Shown here: in pieces, positions 1 through 11,563 of the stretch | Layout: each line of letters begins with the position of its first letter | How positions within the stretch are numbered: the stretch's first letter is position 1 | Source of the DNA: Staphylotrichum longicolle | Taxonomy: Eukaryota; Ascomycota; Sordariomycetes; Sordariales; Chaetomiaceae | Length of the DNA: 64,000 nt | NCBI GenBank assembly: GCA_019096155.1 | Contig: JAHCVI010000001.1 | Span: 14,285,243 to 14,349,242, forward strand | Direction: 5' to 3' | The notes under the pieces: generated by a model | What the model saw: the letters and a program-made list of their open reading frames with translations, nothing else | The model's database searches: none | Told to the model about the DNA's origin: nothing | Made by a program: the position numbers and the translations under genes

Positions 1-900
1 GTCGGCGTGTCCGAGAGGTCAGGCAGGGTGGGCGACCGCCCGACGTGGCCCCAGCAGTAGAGGTCGTTCCCCGCCGTGAGGGCGGCGAGGAGGTAGCCGC
101 CTGCTGCGAGCTTGGTGATGGGGCCAGTGGGCAGGTCGTCGAGGTCGGTGACGGGATGGGGGGTTTCTGCGGGGCTGTGTTTTGGTTGTTGTTGTTGAGT
201 CAGGTTCGTGGAGAAGGGTCAATGTGCGTCACCTACCTCTCGTCGGTGGGCTCTCGGCCCAGACAGGCCGTGTAGCGCTCGTCACCCCAAGTCCAGACTT
301 GGCCTGTTGACGAGAGGGCTGCGAAGCCGGTTTCGTAGGCGACCAGCTGGGTTATGTTGAGTAGATTGGAGAGGGTTTGGGAAGGTTCCTTGCTGGAGAG
401 GAGGTCGCGGATGGAAGGGTATTGTTGGGGGGGTTGGCTACCGCTCGGGACTGGTAAAGGTCTGGTGTAAGTGGGATCTTCTTGTGTGTGAAGCAATGTC
501 GTCAATATCTTACCTACAATCTCACCGTTGGAAGCTTCGACAAAGCTTGCATAAGCTTTCTCGTTGGCCGCGCGTAACTTCTCGTGGGTTTTCGGCACCA
601 TGCCCGCGATTCGGTCTTGGCCATTTTTGAGATGCACTGATGATCAACCAGAACAGTCAGTTACACACTCTTCAAGGTTCACTTCAGCAACAGATTTTCC
701 AGGCCAATCCCTGAGAACGTAGATTTCGTGATGAAATGCCTTGTGACTCACTTACCGAGTGTGTATGAGAAGAAGGCACGGATATGGTCGACGTCGTCCT
801 GCAGCACGCAAGTGAAGGATGAGATGTCACTGGGCTCCTCATCACTCGGTCTGCCAAACCGCAATTGGTCCCAGGCATTGAAGCCAGTCGCGTACAACAT
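1..900 (-). CDS. RCC1-repeat protein (ATS1-like), 3' end outside the window
   Basis: Likely a beta-propeller protein of the RCC1 repeat superfamily; its cellular target cannot be told from sequence. I model three exons on the minus strand: 900..756, 636..237 and 174..<1. The start is the ATG at 900, giving [15 protein letters not shown], the usual opening of fungal RCC1-like proteins. Splice sites are GTAAG at 755 and GTAGGT at 236, with AG acceptors before 636 and 174, and phases agree. RCC1-type blades show as [18 protein letters not shown] (exon 2) and [15 protein letters not shown] (exon 3). The C-terminal blades run off the left edge. The gene is divergent from the Dicer-like gene at 1721. 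The family assignment is fairly safe; the role (GEF or scaffold) is unknown. Confidence 0.75.
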
Positions 901-1720
901 GGTTGCCGAAAGAGGCTTGTCCTCTTCAGGCCAAAATGTCAACGTCAAACAGCTGTTTAAAGCTTCAAAAAGCGGCACGTTGCGTGGGTGAGGTGAGCCT
1001 GAAAAGGAAGGTGCTGACGGAGAATTACGAGTCCTGGACAGCAACCTGATCGGCCCCGTTTGCATGCTCCAACAACAAGGGGCCTTGGCGGTTCCGAAGC
1101 TTGCGGCCGCCTGCCGTCCGACCCCGCTGTGATGCCGAAATTCGGCGGGGTCGTCTCCGGATTCTGGGAATCACACACGCGGGAAATCACAGAGTTGATG
1201 ATGGGTGACACGCGGCTGCACACAATCTTCAAAATTTCACTTGCAGATCAGCATAGCATGAGGCCGACCTGCAGGTGACAAATCAAACCAACGAGAGTTG
1301 GAGGCACTTTTGGAGGCCGACCGAGTCTGCCTCATCCTGGCCTCAAGACGCCGTCCAAGGCTGCTCCAGAGCTGGTGGGCCTCACCGCAGACAGCACCTG
1401 GGCCTAGCTTGATCAGGCACCAGCACCACTAGCTCTTGCTCTGTTTTATGGACAAGCGGAAGACATTAAGAAGATCGATTCGAGTCCCAACTACAAAAAG
1501 AATTACCAAAATGCTCTGACCGACTTGACATTGCGTGCGTCTTGTCTGCCTGAGGCCCACTCATCGATCCTCTCCCCTCAGGTCATCGCCAGAGCCTGGA
1601 CTGAGCCGCGTCACAGCCGTCAAGGAAGTTTTATCCAGGACCTGGTTACCCGTGACGAAATCTGCTTAGGATCAAGCCGCGCAACCTCTCCCGCCTTAGG
1701 CACAGACCGAGTGACTATCC
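901..1720. promoter_or_regulatory. Divergent intergenic region, RCC1-like / Dicer-like 2
   Basis: This stretch lies between two divergent start codons and must hold both promoters. No convincing coding sequence was seen. It contains a nested inverted repeat: CGACCCCGC at 1119-1127 pairs with GCGGGGTCG at 1145-1153, enclosing the 6-bp arms GCCGAA/TTCGGC at 1134-1146. No TATA box stands out. Confidence 0.45.
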
Positions 1721-4700
1721 ATGGAGGTTGGGCAGATGACGACCATGGACTCCGACTCCGGCACCTCCAGCTCTGCGGAGCTGGATGACGAGCCCTTGCA
1801 ACAACTTGCTGATGAGTCCGACACCATATACTCATTCGACATCCACGATGTCTCGGACGGTGCAGGCTCAGACGCCAGAGACAGCCCTCGCAGCAGCTCA
1901 CCTGAGCAAGAAGCGCCAACGGCAGTCACCATGACTGCGAGGGCCTACCAAGTCGAGATGCTCGAGGAGAGCCTCAAGCAGAACATCATCGTGGCCGTAT
2001 GCTGGGCCCCTCGACCGCAACAGAGTCTTCCCGCTGACCTTTTCTCGCAGATGGACACAGGAAGTGGAAAGACTCAGGTGTAGGTGGATTGGCGGGTCAC
2101 TCAGGACCACGCTGACGCTTGGCCAAGTGCTATCCTTCGAATACAGAAAGAGCTTGAAAGGAGCGACAAGGTTGGTAGCCTCGGTCCACAAAGGATGCGT
2201 AACGTTCTGACAGCTCCAGATTGCATGGTTTCTGGCCCCGACCGTGTCACTCGCCGATCAGCAGTTCGAGGCCATCCGAGCCCAGATTCCAGCAGTCCAG
2301 TCAAAGTTGATTCGGGGGTCCGACAATGTGGACGCATGGTCAACAAAGCCCGGTGTGTGGGATGCGGTTCTGGACAATACACGCATCGTGGTGTCAACCT
2401 ACCAGATCTTGTTCGACGCCGTATCCCACGCCCTTGTCCCTCTCCCGGCCATCGGTCTCATTGTGATCGACGAAGGTGTGTGGCTCCTCTGGTCGTATGT
2501 GGACATCTGGCTAAGCTACCTTAACTCTGTAGCCCACAATTGTGTCGGGAAGAACGCTGTCAAAAGACTTATGGCCGAGCACTACGTTCCCAGCAAGGCA
2601 AAGGGCCGCCCCGTTCCACACATCCTGGGACTCACCGCAAGCCCCCTGATGCGATCCAATTTGGACGATTTGGAAAGCCTCGAGCATGCCCTGGATGCCG
2701 TGTGTAAAACGCCGAGCAGGCACAGGGACGAGCTGATGGCACAGGTCAACCGTCCCGAGATGAAGACCATTTCATGCGGACACATCCCAGAACCTGAGGG
2801 CGCCGCCCACCGCACTCCGACCATGACGAGACTGAAAACTGTCTATGATGAGCTTGATCTCAAACAAGATCCATATGTCAAGAAACTGCTGGCTGACAAT
2901 ACGCCACGGAGCCGGGAGAGGCTAACAAAAGCTTTCCGGTACCAGGAGACCTACTGTAGGTCGCAGATGGAGTCATTTTTCAGAAGAGCCGGAGAGATTT
3001 GCTTGCATATTGGCCCCTGGGCAGCAGAGTGGTACATCTACACGGTTGTTTCAATCTTTCTCAAGGACACAGGCACCCTCAACCTGGAAAACGACAGCCT
3101 CGCAGACCAGGAACGACGGTACCTGGCCGATGCGTTTCTCAAGTTGGATGTACGGCCACCTCCCGCGATACCAACCAATCTGTCGCCAAAGGTACAAGCC
3201 TTGCTCAACGCCCTCGAGTCTCATGAAGGGCACCCACTTGGCATAATCTTTGTCAAGGAGAGGGCGACCGTCGCTGTGCTCTCACACATTCTGTTTGTGC
3301 ATCCCAAGACAGCGAGTCGCTACAGGGTGGGCTCCATGGTTGGCACGTCAAAAACCCCTGGGCGGAGACAAGACTTTCTGGACCTGAGTCAAAAAGACTA
3401 CCTGCTCTCGCTCCAAGCTTTCCGAAAGGGCACGACCAATCTCCTGGTCGCCACCAGCGTGCTGGAGGAAGGCATCGATGTGCCCGCCTGCAATCTCGTC
3501 ATTTGCTTCGACAAGCCAGACAACCTCAAGTCCTTCATCCAGCGCCGGGGCCGAGCGCGCATGTCGGAATCCCAGCTCTACCTCCTCGTCGAAGATGAAT
3601 CCGATGCGTCGTCTTCCGGTTGGCAAAACCTCGAGCAGGAGATGAAGCGCAAGTACGAGGACGACATGCGAGAGAACGAGCGGCTCGAGAAGATTGAGGA
3701 CTGCGAAGACCTGGATTACCCGGTTTTGAGGGTTGAAGAGACGGGCGCCCAAATCAACATCCAAGACGCCAAGCAGCATCTCGAGCACTTCTGCGCCACG
3801 CTTTCGACGCGCAAGTTCGTCGACTGGAGCCCCTTTTACGTCGTCCACGACTTGGAAGGGAGGCCAATCGACGCACACCAGGCGGCGCTGCGAAAGGCCA
3901 CTGTCCACCTGCCAGTCTCGCTGGCCCCGGAGCTGCGGTGCGTCGAGAGTCTCTACGCTTGGTCGTCTGAGGCAAACGCCTGCAAGGATGCCGCGTTCCA
4001 GGCGTACGCCAAGCTGTACGAGGCTGGGCTGGTGAACCGCAACCTGCTCCCTATCAAGGAAACCGACTTGTTGAAGGACCCTGAGACACGCGCCGGCCTG
4101 GCGGTGGTCAGAGAGCAGTTCAACCCCTGGCCGCTGGTGGCTCGGGCGTGGGGGGCCGGCGCTGCAACTTCAAGAAGGAAAGTGACTATCTCGAGACATG
4201 ACGGTTTAGTATGTGCTCAGTTTGAGCTTGTGCTCCCGGTCTCGGTTCCGTACATGGAACCGTTTACATTGTACTGGGATCACACCTCGTCGTGGGTTGT
4301 CAGCATGGACCCAGATACCGACATGTCTGGAGAAGTTGTCAAGGATGGAAACCACACGTCCACCCTCCTGGCGCTCGCTTTTGGCCACCGATGGCAAGTC
4401 GACATGGAGAAGCAGTACCCCGTCCGCTTTGTTTGTCTGGACCAGGATATCAGCCTCGCGGATATAGGAGCAAAGGAGATCAGTGCCGAGCTCATGGGCG
4501 TGGTCGGCTCGACCCATCTCATCCGCGATACCGCCAACGTGAACCACCCGCATTTCTGTCTCAGCTGGCTCCCAACCAAGCCGTCGGTTGATCTAGTGGG
4601 AAAGGCTGATCTCGGATTTGACGAAGCACCGGAAGATACCCCATATGTGGCCGTTAAGAACTGGCCCAAGAAGGCAGGCTTCTTCCGCCCGCTCGATCCA

Positions 4701-6370
4701 AACACCACGCCTATCCCCAGCAGCAAACCATACCCGAAGGTTCTGCCTGCGAGCCAGCTTCGAGTCGACAACATTCCGGCGGTGTATACGCATGTTGGCC
4801 TGCTGATTCCCGCCATTACCCACGCGCTCGAGGCCCACCTTGTGGCCCGGGATCTCCTGGAGTCCCGTCTGGAACAGACGGGCATTACCGATCTATCTCT
4901 TGTTGTAACTGCCATCAGCGCGAGCGCGGCTAGAGGACCGACTGACTACGAGCGGATAGAGTTCCTCGGAGATTCGATCCTCAAGTTTTGTACAACCGTC
5001 CACTGTTCTGCCAAGTGTAAGTGCCGCTTCTCGTGCTGTTGCACGCCGCTGACATGCCATAGATCTGAAATACCCAGAAGGGTGCTTGTCGCCGTTGAAG
5101 GACAAGATTGTCTCGAACTCGCGGCTGTTCAAGGCCGCTGTCGATTTCGGTCTGGATCGCTACATCGTCCACAAGGCCTACACGCTCCACAAGTGGCGGC
5201 CGACCTACGTCGAGGACCTCCTCGAGAACCCGCCGTCTGTGACAGAGACAAGAAAGCTCTCGACCAAGATCCTCGCCGACGTAGTCGAAGCTCTCATCGG
5301 CACCGCATTCATCAGCGGCGGCATCCCCAAGGCTCTCTCATGCATGTCGCTGTTCCTCCCTGAATTCGACTGGTTCAGCATCGAGAAAGGCCGGGAACTC
5401 CTCTACAACGAAGCGCCCGCCGACGAAGTTCTCCCGCACACCATGCGCCAACTCGAATCCCTCATCGGCTACACCTTTACCAAAAGTCCCTCCTCGTCGA
5501 AGCCATGACCCACCTCCTGCACCGGCCCTGGCATCCGCGCCTCGCTCGATCGCCTCGAGTTCCTCGGCGACGCCATCCTCGACTACGTCGTCGTCACCCC
5601 TCTACGGCATCACCTCCCGGCCCCGCTCCCCAACTCCTCCCTCCACCTGCTCCGCACCGCGCTGGTGAACGCCGACATCCTCGCCTTCCTGGTCATGGAA
5701 TGGACCACCACCCAGACCGCCACCGACATCTCCACCACCAACCCCTCACCAAACACTACCACCGCCGCCGCCGCCGAAGTCCACCTGACCTCCCGCCCCG
5801 TCCCCGTCCCGCTCTCCTCCTTCCTCCGCCACGCCTCCCCGGAGCTCGCCGCGCTGCAGCACGCCACGGCCCTCCGCCACGCGCGCCTGCGCCCGGCCCT
5901 CCTCGACGCGCTCCGCCGCGGCGCGTCCTACCCCTGGACCCTCCTCGGGCGGCTGCAGGCGCAAAAGGTCTACTCGGACGTCTTCGAGAGCGTGCTCGGC
6001 GCCGTGTGGGTCGACTCGGGCTCGCTCGCGGCGTGCGAGGCGGTGGTCGAGCGGGCGGGCGTGCTGGCGCTGATGCGCCGGCTCGTGGACGGCCGGGTGT
6101 GGTGTCTCCACCCGAAGGAGGAGCTGGGGCGGTTGGCGGGGGCAGGAGGGTGGAGTATACCGTCGAGGTGGGCGGGGAGGAGGAGGAAGGGGGGAGAGGG
6201 TGTTTGGGTGTCAGTTGGCGGTTGGGGCGGTTGTTGGGGAGAGCGAGGGCGCGTTGAGCAGGGAGGAGGCGAGGACGAGGGCGGCGGAGGCGGCGTGTGA
6301 GGCTTTGAGGAAGGGGAAGGTGAGGGAGGGGTGGGGGGATAGGGGGGATAAGGGGGTAGGGGTGTCGTAA
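1721..6370 (+). CDS. dcl2: Dicer-like 2 ribonuclease (DCL2 type), reading frame broken in the 3' third
   Basis: Dicers cut dsRNA into small RNAs for RNA interference and antiviral defence. Exons: 1721..1996, 2051..2079, 2128..2170, 2220..2475, 2533..5016 and 5063..6370. Domains in order: DExD helicase with MDTGSGKTQ (Walker A) and DEAHN, whose codons are split by the 2476-2532 intron; helicase C with RRGRARMSESQLYLL near 3545; Dicer dimerisation domain near 3770-3900; RNase IIIa with DYERIEFLGDSILKF near 4950 and LADVVEALIGTAF near 5275; RNase IIIb with LDRLEFLGDAILDY near 5545 and DVFESVLGAVWVD near 5980; a dsRBD-like tail near 6140-6340. The coding frame is clean to about 5480. It then changes near 5483 (run of four A), 5514, about 6140 and about 6200. 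As written, TGA at 5506-5508 ends the protein at about 1,177 residues and removes RNase IIIb. Restored frames would give roughly 1.46 k residues, normal for DCL2. Pseudogene or sequencing error: see findings. Confidence 0.88.
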
Positions 6371-7129
6371 GGGGGCTGGGAGGGATTGTGGAGTGAGTTG
6401 TTTGGAGCTGTGGAGGTGAGCTTGAGGTGACATGGTTCCGAGGCTGGGTGGTCATATGTTTGAAAAGAGAGGAGGTTTGATAGAGTTCAATATCGAGGAC
6501 TCATGGAGAACTCCCAGTGGGTGATGCCAATACAGACTACAGACCTCGACAAGGGCCATTTGCACTCAATACTTACAGGGCTAGACAAGAGATTCTAGAT
6601 AACAAAAAGATGTAAGAGGTTTTAAAGACCAGATGATTCAGAAAGAGAAAGATGATTAAATCACCCATCAGCTCGAAGACAACAAAAAAGGGAGAGTAGA
6701 AACCAGCAACTCTCTCTTCTGGTAACTGGGATGAGCTTCCGAGACTGGTCTAGACCCTCGAGTACCCTAACCCTACGGAGTCGCTTGACAGATCCACCAA
6801 CGCCACGGCAGTTCCCCAAGGCCCGATTGGCCGGCATTTGCCTTGTGGGTCAAGACAGCTTGCAGCATGCAGCAGCGTTGGCAGCAGTGGCTTGCTGCAT
6901 CTTGAACAAGGATCTCTCAATCGCCCGGAAACCGCGTCGTGTCCTTTCAACACCCAAGCACACATTCCCGACGACCCATCTCGTCCCGCCGCCATCGCTC
7001 ACGACAACGCCTGCGTCACCCTGGCTGTTTGAGACCCCAACTGACAGCTGCTGCTGGAGCAGCTCGACTCTGCGATACCGAACCAATTGGAACTAGCGCG
7101 CCTGAAGGGGCCGGGATAAGAGCTTCAAG
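6371..7129. other. Intergenic, no gene seen
   Basis: This interval holds the 3' flank of the Dicer-like gene and the 5' flank of ERD2. The part from about 6430 to 6720 is A/G-rich. CCCTAACCCTA near 6764 resembles a telomere repeat but spans under two units. No coding region was seen. Confidence 0.4.
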
Positions 7130-7983
7130 ATGCCACTCAACCTGTTTCGCGTCGCCGGTATGGATATCACTTTGGGGATGGGCATGGGAGGCCCGGAGGA
7201 CACAGGCTGACATGTTGTGGCGGCAGGGGACTTTTCCCATTTGGCGTCGATCTTTATTCTGCTGCACAAGATCGTCCAGCTCAAGGTGCGCTCTCCCAGT
7301 CCCAACAAAGCCAATCAAGCTTCAACAACACTAACGAACCACCAGAGCTGCTCAGGCATCTCGTTCAAGTCGCAGGTCTTGTATCTGATCGTCTACGTCA
7401 CACGATATCTCGGTACGCCGCCTACCCTCCGTTCCCCCCTCCCCCAACCCACGCAAGCCAAAAAAAGCTAACAGCCGCCCACGCCGCAGACCTCCCCTGG
7501 ACGCACTCGCCGTACAACTTCATCTTCAAGGTCCTCTTCATCTCGTCGCAGCTCTACACCATCTACCTGATGGCCAAGGCGTACAAGCCGACCAACGACG
7601 CCAACCTCGACACGTTCCGGGTCGAGTACCTGCTCGGGTTCGCGGGCGTGCTCGCGCTGCTCTTCCCGGCCAAGTACACCCTCCTCGAGGTCTGCTGGGC
7701 CTTCTCCATCTGGCTCGAGTCGGTGGCCATCCTGCCGCAGCTCTTCATGCTGCAGCGCACGGGCGAGGCCGAGGCCATCACGGCTCACTACCTGTTCGCG
7801 CTCGGCACGTACCGCGCGCTGTACATCCCCAACTGGATCTACCGCTACGCGACGGAGCCGACGCACAAGATCGACACCATCGCCGTCGTGGCCGGCGTGC
7901 TGCAGACGGTGCTGTATAGCGACTTCTTTTGGATCTACTACACCAAGGTGATGAAGGGGGAGAAGTTTAAGCTGCCTGTTTGA
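7130..7983 (+). CDS. erd2: ER lumen protein-retaining receptor (K/HDEL receptor, ERD2)
   Basis: ERD2 is a seven-helix Golgi/ER membrane receptor that binds the C-terminal HDEL/KDEL signal of escaped ER chaperones and returns them by COPI vesicles. Four exons (7130..7157, 7227..7285, 7346..7412, 7490..7983) join in phase to a 215-residue protein, the usual family size. Family signatures are [65 protein letters not shown] and the ligand-pocket region [17 protein letters not shown]. The ATG at 7130 gives [10 protein letters not shown], a normal ERD2 N-terminus. The protein ends in a Lys-rich tail with KGEKFKLPV, fitting COPI retrieval. Every splice junction restores a conserved residue (G|GD, K|SC, L|DL), so the model is firm. 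Confidence 0.96.
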
Positions 7984-9669
7984 GCGGGCCCGGGAAAACC
8001 CCCCGTGGGGATTAGCGGTGGACGACCGACACGGTGGGGGAGCAAAGAAAACCAAGTCGGCCAAGTCTTTCATGGCTCGTCCCAGTGCCGGAATTTATCT
8101 CTTGTGGACACCCAAGGTTCAAAAATGTGTGATGAATGATGCGGATGGATGGATGAGCGGGGGAGGGAAGGGAGGGGGTTCAATGGTCATAATCAGGGCA
8201 AGCTGGCTGAGACGCGCTGGCCAAACTGTCCGGCCCCGCAACGAACCGGAGCGTTGGGCTTGTCCAGGCGTGGCGGGCTGGAAAAGATGGACAATGCATG
8301 TCTGGCGTTCGGAGATGCTGGGTAAATTATTCTTCTGTTGGGCTGGGAGGTGGTAGGTATGGGGCTCGGTCACGGTGTGCTTGAACGTCTTTGGTGTATA
8401 TAGATACAACTTCCATGTGTGTAAAAGAATTTGGAGTGGTGCTTGTTTATCCAGGGGGGCTGGGGTTTTCCGTCGGGTGTGTAAGCCATGAGGGGAGGAT
8501 GCATCGCATCCCGTCTGTCTCCGGTCATCGGTCTCTGGTGAGACAATAGTCCCTCCTCACGCTCGCTCTTGGCCGACAGCAAGACAGGAGCCGACAGCAA
8601 GACAGGAGGGGCGGGAGGACCGAAGAGGGGCGCAACCGGGTTCATATGATGCTGCCCTGCCCCCTTCGCGTCCAAAGGCTGGCGGTTGATGGAAGCCTCG
8701 CTACCGAAACACTTGCACAACTTGCGCCCGTCTGACAGAGGGCATTGAACCACGGTAACGGGGGGACACATCTGAGACGTCGTCACAGCAACTTCCACCC
8801 CCCCTCCTGCAAAAAAGAGCAGAACCAGGGAATCAATCCATTTGGCTGGTTTGCCAAGGGCGAAAAACGGGGGATACGCGCCCCCAGCATGAATGCACCC
8901 CCGTTTGAAGGTCGGGCGAGCATGGCGAGCATGAGCAACCCCCCGCGCGCATCCGTCTCAGGGACCCCCGGGCTGGCCGAATCGGGGGCGTACCGGGGTC
9001 ACCGGGGGGTGTCCGTGCGCCCCGGTCCCGACACACTCCGGCGCGATCTTCGCCAGGGCTCCGGGGTGCTTCTTTTTGCTTGGCGGGCGGCTGGCTGGAT
9101 GGCTGGATGGCTCGCTGGCACTTGCACCACCGCGCATTGCACCGCGCTCCGGGCGTCGGCTTCCCTGGGCAGGCAGCTGGGCAGTTGGGCTATTGCATGG
9201 ACGCTGGAAGCGCGAAACTGCCCACGGCAGGAACCTAAAGGTGCCCCAGCACCAGCGCGTCATGCCCTGTTGTCGCGGGCAGGTCTTCGTCTGTAACCTG
9301 CTCAGGGTCGTCATGCTCCCCTTTCCTGGGTAGCGCGGGCTGGCGATCTGAGATCTGAGGAGGGGCATCCCCCTTCGAGGCGTGGGTTTTGTTTCCGTGA
9401 TCTTTTGGGGGGTTCCCAAACCTGGGAGTCGGGATCATGCGGTGCAAACACTTTATTTTATCCTCCCGCCCGCCCCCTCCTCTGTTTGTTTCTGGCCTCT
9501 CCTCTTGCTCTCTCTTTTCTCCCGTTTTGGCTAATTCCCCCCCGTCCGCACCGATGGCCTTCTGGCTGAAAGGATGATCGCCAGGCCCGCCGTCGCTCTT
9601 GCTGCTCTGCTTCGATTCTGCCGCCGGCGGTAATATTCGGTGGCTACCGTTGATTGTGTGTTTCTCGCC
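7984..9669. other. Long intergenic interval, no supported gene
   Basis: Neither strand gives a recognisable protein; the longest open frames (for example 8745-9296) have no domain and biased composition. It contains the 18-bp tandem duplication at 8572-8607, GCTGGATG-type short repeats near 9090-9110 and a pyrimidine-rich run at 9455-9545. The last part is probably the promoter and 5' leader of the membrane protein gene at 9670. Confidence 0.35.
8572..8607. repeat. Two-copy 18-bp tandem repeat
   Basis: GCCGACAGCAAGACAGGA occurs twice with no gap and no mismatch (8572-8589 and 8590-8607), in non-coding sequence. Confidence 0.9.
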
Positions 9670-11563
9670 ATGGCTGCTACGAAGCCGTTAATGTTTCCGC
9701 GTCTCTATCTCTTCTTTTTGATATGCTCGAGCTGTGCTTGGGTCGGTAATGGGACAGCATTTGGACCGGTGCCGGTGCCGATGCCGGTGCCGGCCAACGG
9801 GGGGGAAGTTGTGGGAGGAGGAGCGGGAGGGCCCGAGCCGTTGTGGCGAAGGATATGGATACCCGGCGAAGTGGACGGCCGCGATGGGCCGCATCTCCGG
9901 TCGCCGCCCGCTGCCGAGCCGCCGCATGCCGTCCGGGACGGCTGCCACGCCATGATCACGCCGGCCCCCTCGCTTCTGGGGCGACAGGACCAGGGGCAAA
10001 TCCAGGCGCTCAGCGACCAGCTGCGGCAGCTGAGCGACCAGTCCCGGTCTGTCAGCCAGGCGAGTCAGCAAGTGAGCCAGTCCAGCCAACAACTCAGCCA
10101 GTCGCTGCAACAAGCCACCCAACGACTCAGCCAGACGGAGCAGCAGCTGGCGAGCGCCCGCGGGCAGCAGAACGCGGCCGAGTCGGCTTCCCGATCCATG
10201 TCGCAGGCCTCGGCAGACGCGTCCCGCCGGGCGGACGAGGCGATGCGGTCCGTCTCGGAGAGCGCGAGCCGGGCCTTGTCCGAGAGCATGGCGAGCATCA
10301 CGAGGTCCATGGGCGCCAGTTTTTCGAGCGCCCTCTCGTTGGCCGGCGAGAGTGCATCGGCTGCGATGAGGTCGGCTGCGAGCGCAGCGCAAAGAGCGCA
10401 GGCCGATGCCACGGTCCTGAGGGTAAAGTCTCTCCGAGAACCGTTCGTCTTTGTCGATGGCATCTCGCTAACCGGTCCCCCAGAACGAAGCCAACACGCA
10501 GATCCAGCAGGCCCAGGGTGCGGCACTTTCGGTCACGCAGACCGCCCTGGCAATCGTCGGGGGCATCGTCGGCTCGTCGCTGCTCACGGGGGTCGGGTTC
10601 GTGCTGGTCCTCCGTCACCGCCGAAAGAAGCGCCGACAGCGTCGCCGCGGCGGCAGCAATAGCGTCAGTGGAAACACGGGCTACCCCCACCACTCCAACA
10701 AGACGTACTCGGTCACCTCCCTGAAGAAGGGCTACGCGACAAGCGACGACGGCAGCAGCACGTACAGCACGGACGACAACGGGTTCAGGTTCCCGGCCGG
10801 TAGTAACGGCGACATCAAGCGGCCCGCCCCCGCCGCCACCGCTACCGCCAGCGACGACACGAGCGGGATCCCCCAGCGCAAAACGATCCCCTCAGGCGTG
10901 GGCTACGCAGTGAGCTACTACGGCGCGCGGCCCTCGATCAGCGCCCAGCTCAGCAACGTCTCCACCACCACCATCACCGCGGGCACCACCAAGAAGGCGC
11001 CATTCCAATTCCAACTCGGCAACCCGCCTCCGCGGCGGACAACACCGGCGACAACGGCGGCGGCGGCTACCAACACCAACACCACCACCACCGCCACCGT
11101 CGTCGTCGGCGGGGGAAAGTTCAGTCTCTTTCCCAGCCCCAAATCCCAAACCCAAATACAAAACCAGCAACAACAACAACAAAAATCCACTGCTTCTAAT
11201 ACCATCGGCGACCACGCCGGGGACCAGGAACGAGACGGTCCGCTCTTCGTAGCGACGTCGGCGTCGTCGTCAGCTCCTCCCGGTGGGGCGGCCGGGGTGG
11301 GGGGTGCGAATGGCGACGACGACAGGGGCCAGGGCGGCGACCACCAGAGGGGGGGACAGCAGCCGAGGGCGTCGTCGCCGAATGGGAGTCTGAGCCTGGA
11401 TCGCTGGCTGCGGGATGGGACGGACGTGAGTCCGTTTTCGACGCTGAGGACGACGAATGGGGGTAGTGGGGTAGGGGTGGTGGGAATAGGAGGATTAGCG
11501 GTGCTGGCGGTGGGGTTGTCGGTGGGTGGATGCGCGGGATGGCGAGGTGATTGTATTTGGTAG
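9670..11563 (+). CDS. Unrecognised single-pass membrane protein with Ser/Gln coiled-coil ectodomain
   Basis: I do not recognise a family. Two exons (9670..10422, 10484..11563; donor GTAAAG, acceptor CCCCCAG) join in phase to about 610 residues. The first 35 residues hold a hydrophobic stretch, LYLFFLICSSCAW, that looks like a signal peptide; a PVPVPMPVPA repeat follows. Residues about 115-270 are a cysteine-free Ser/Gln/Ala segment with recurrent QLSQS and SQASQQVSQSSQQL units, likely helical. A transmembrane helix (IVGGIVGSSLLTGVGFVLVL) follows, with a strongly basic stop-transfer block starting HRRKKRRQ. The cytoplasmic tail of about 290 residues is Ser/Thr/Gly/Gln-rich, with poly-Thr and poly-Gln tracts. 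The layout resembles a cell-surface sensor or scaffold in general plan, but that is inference only. The ATG at 9670 is preferred because the frame upstream has no ATG. Confidence 0.7.

Noticed and set aside
8745..9296. 183-codon plus-strand open frame
   Set aside because: No domain, signal peptide or intron signals; Gly/Arg/Ala-rich translation. Treated as non-coding.
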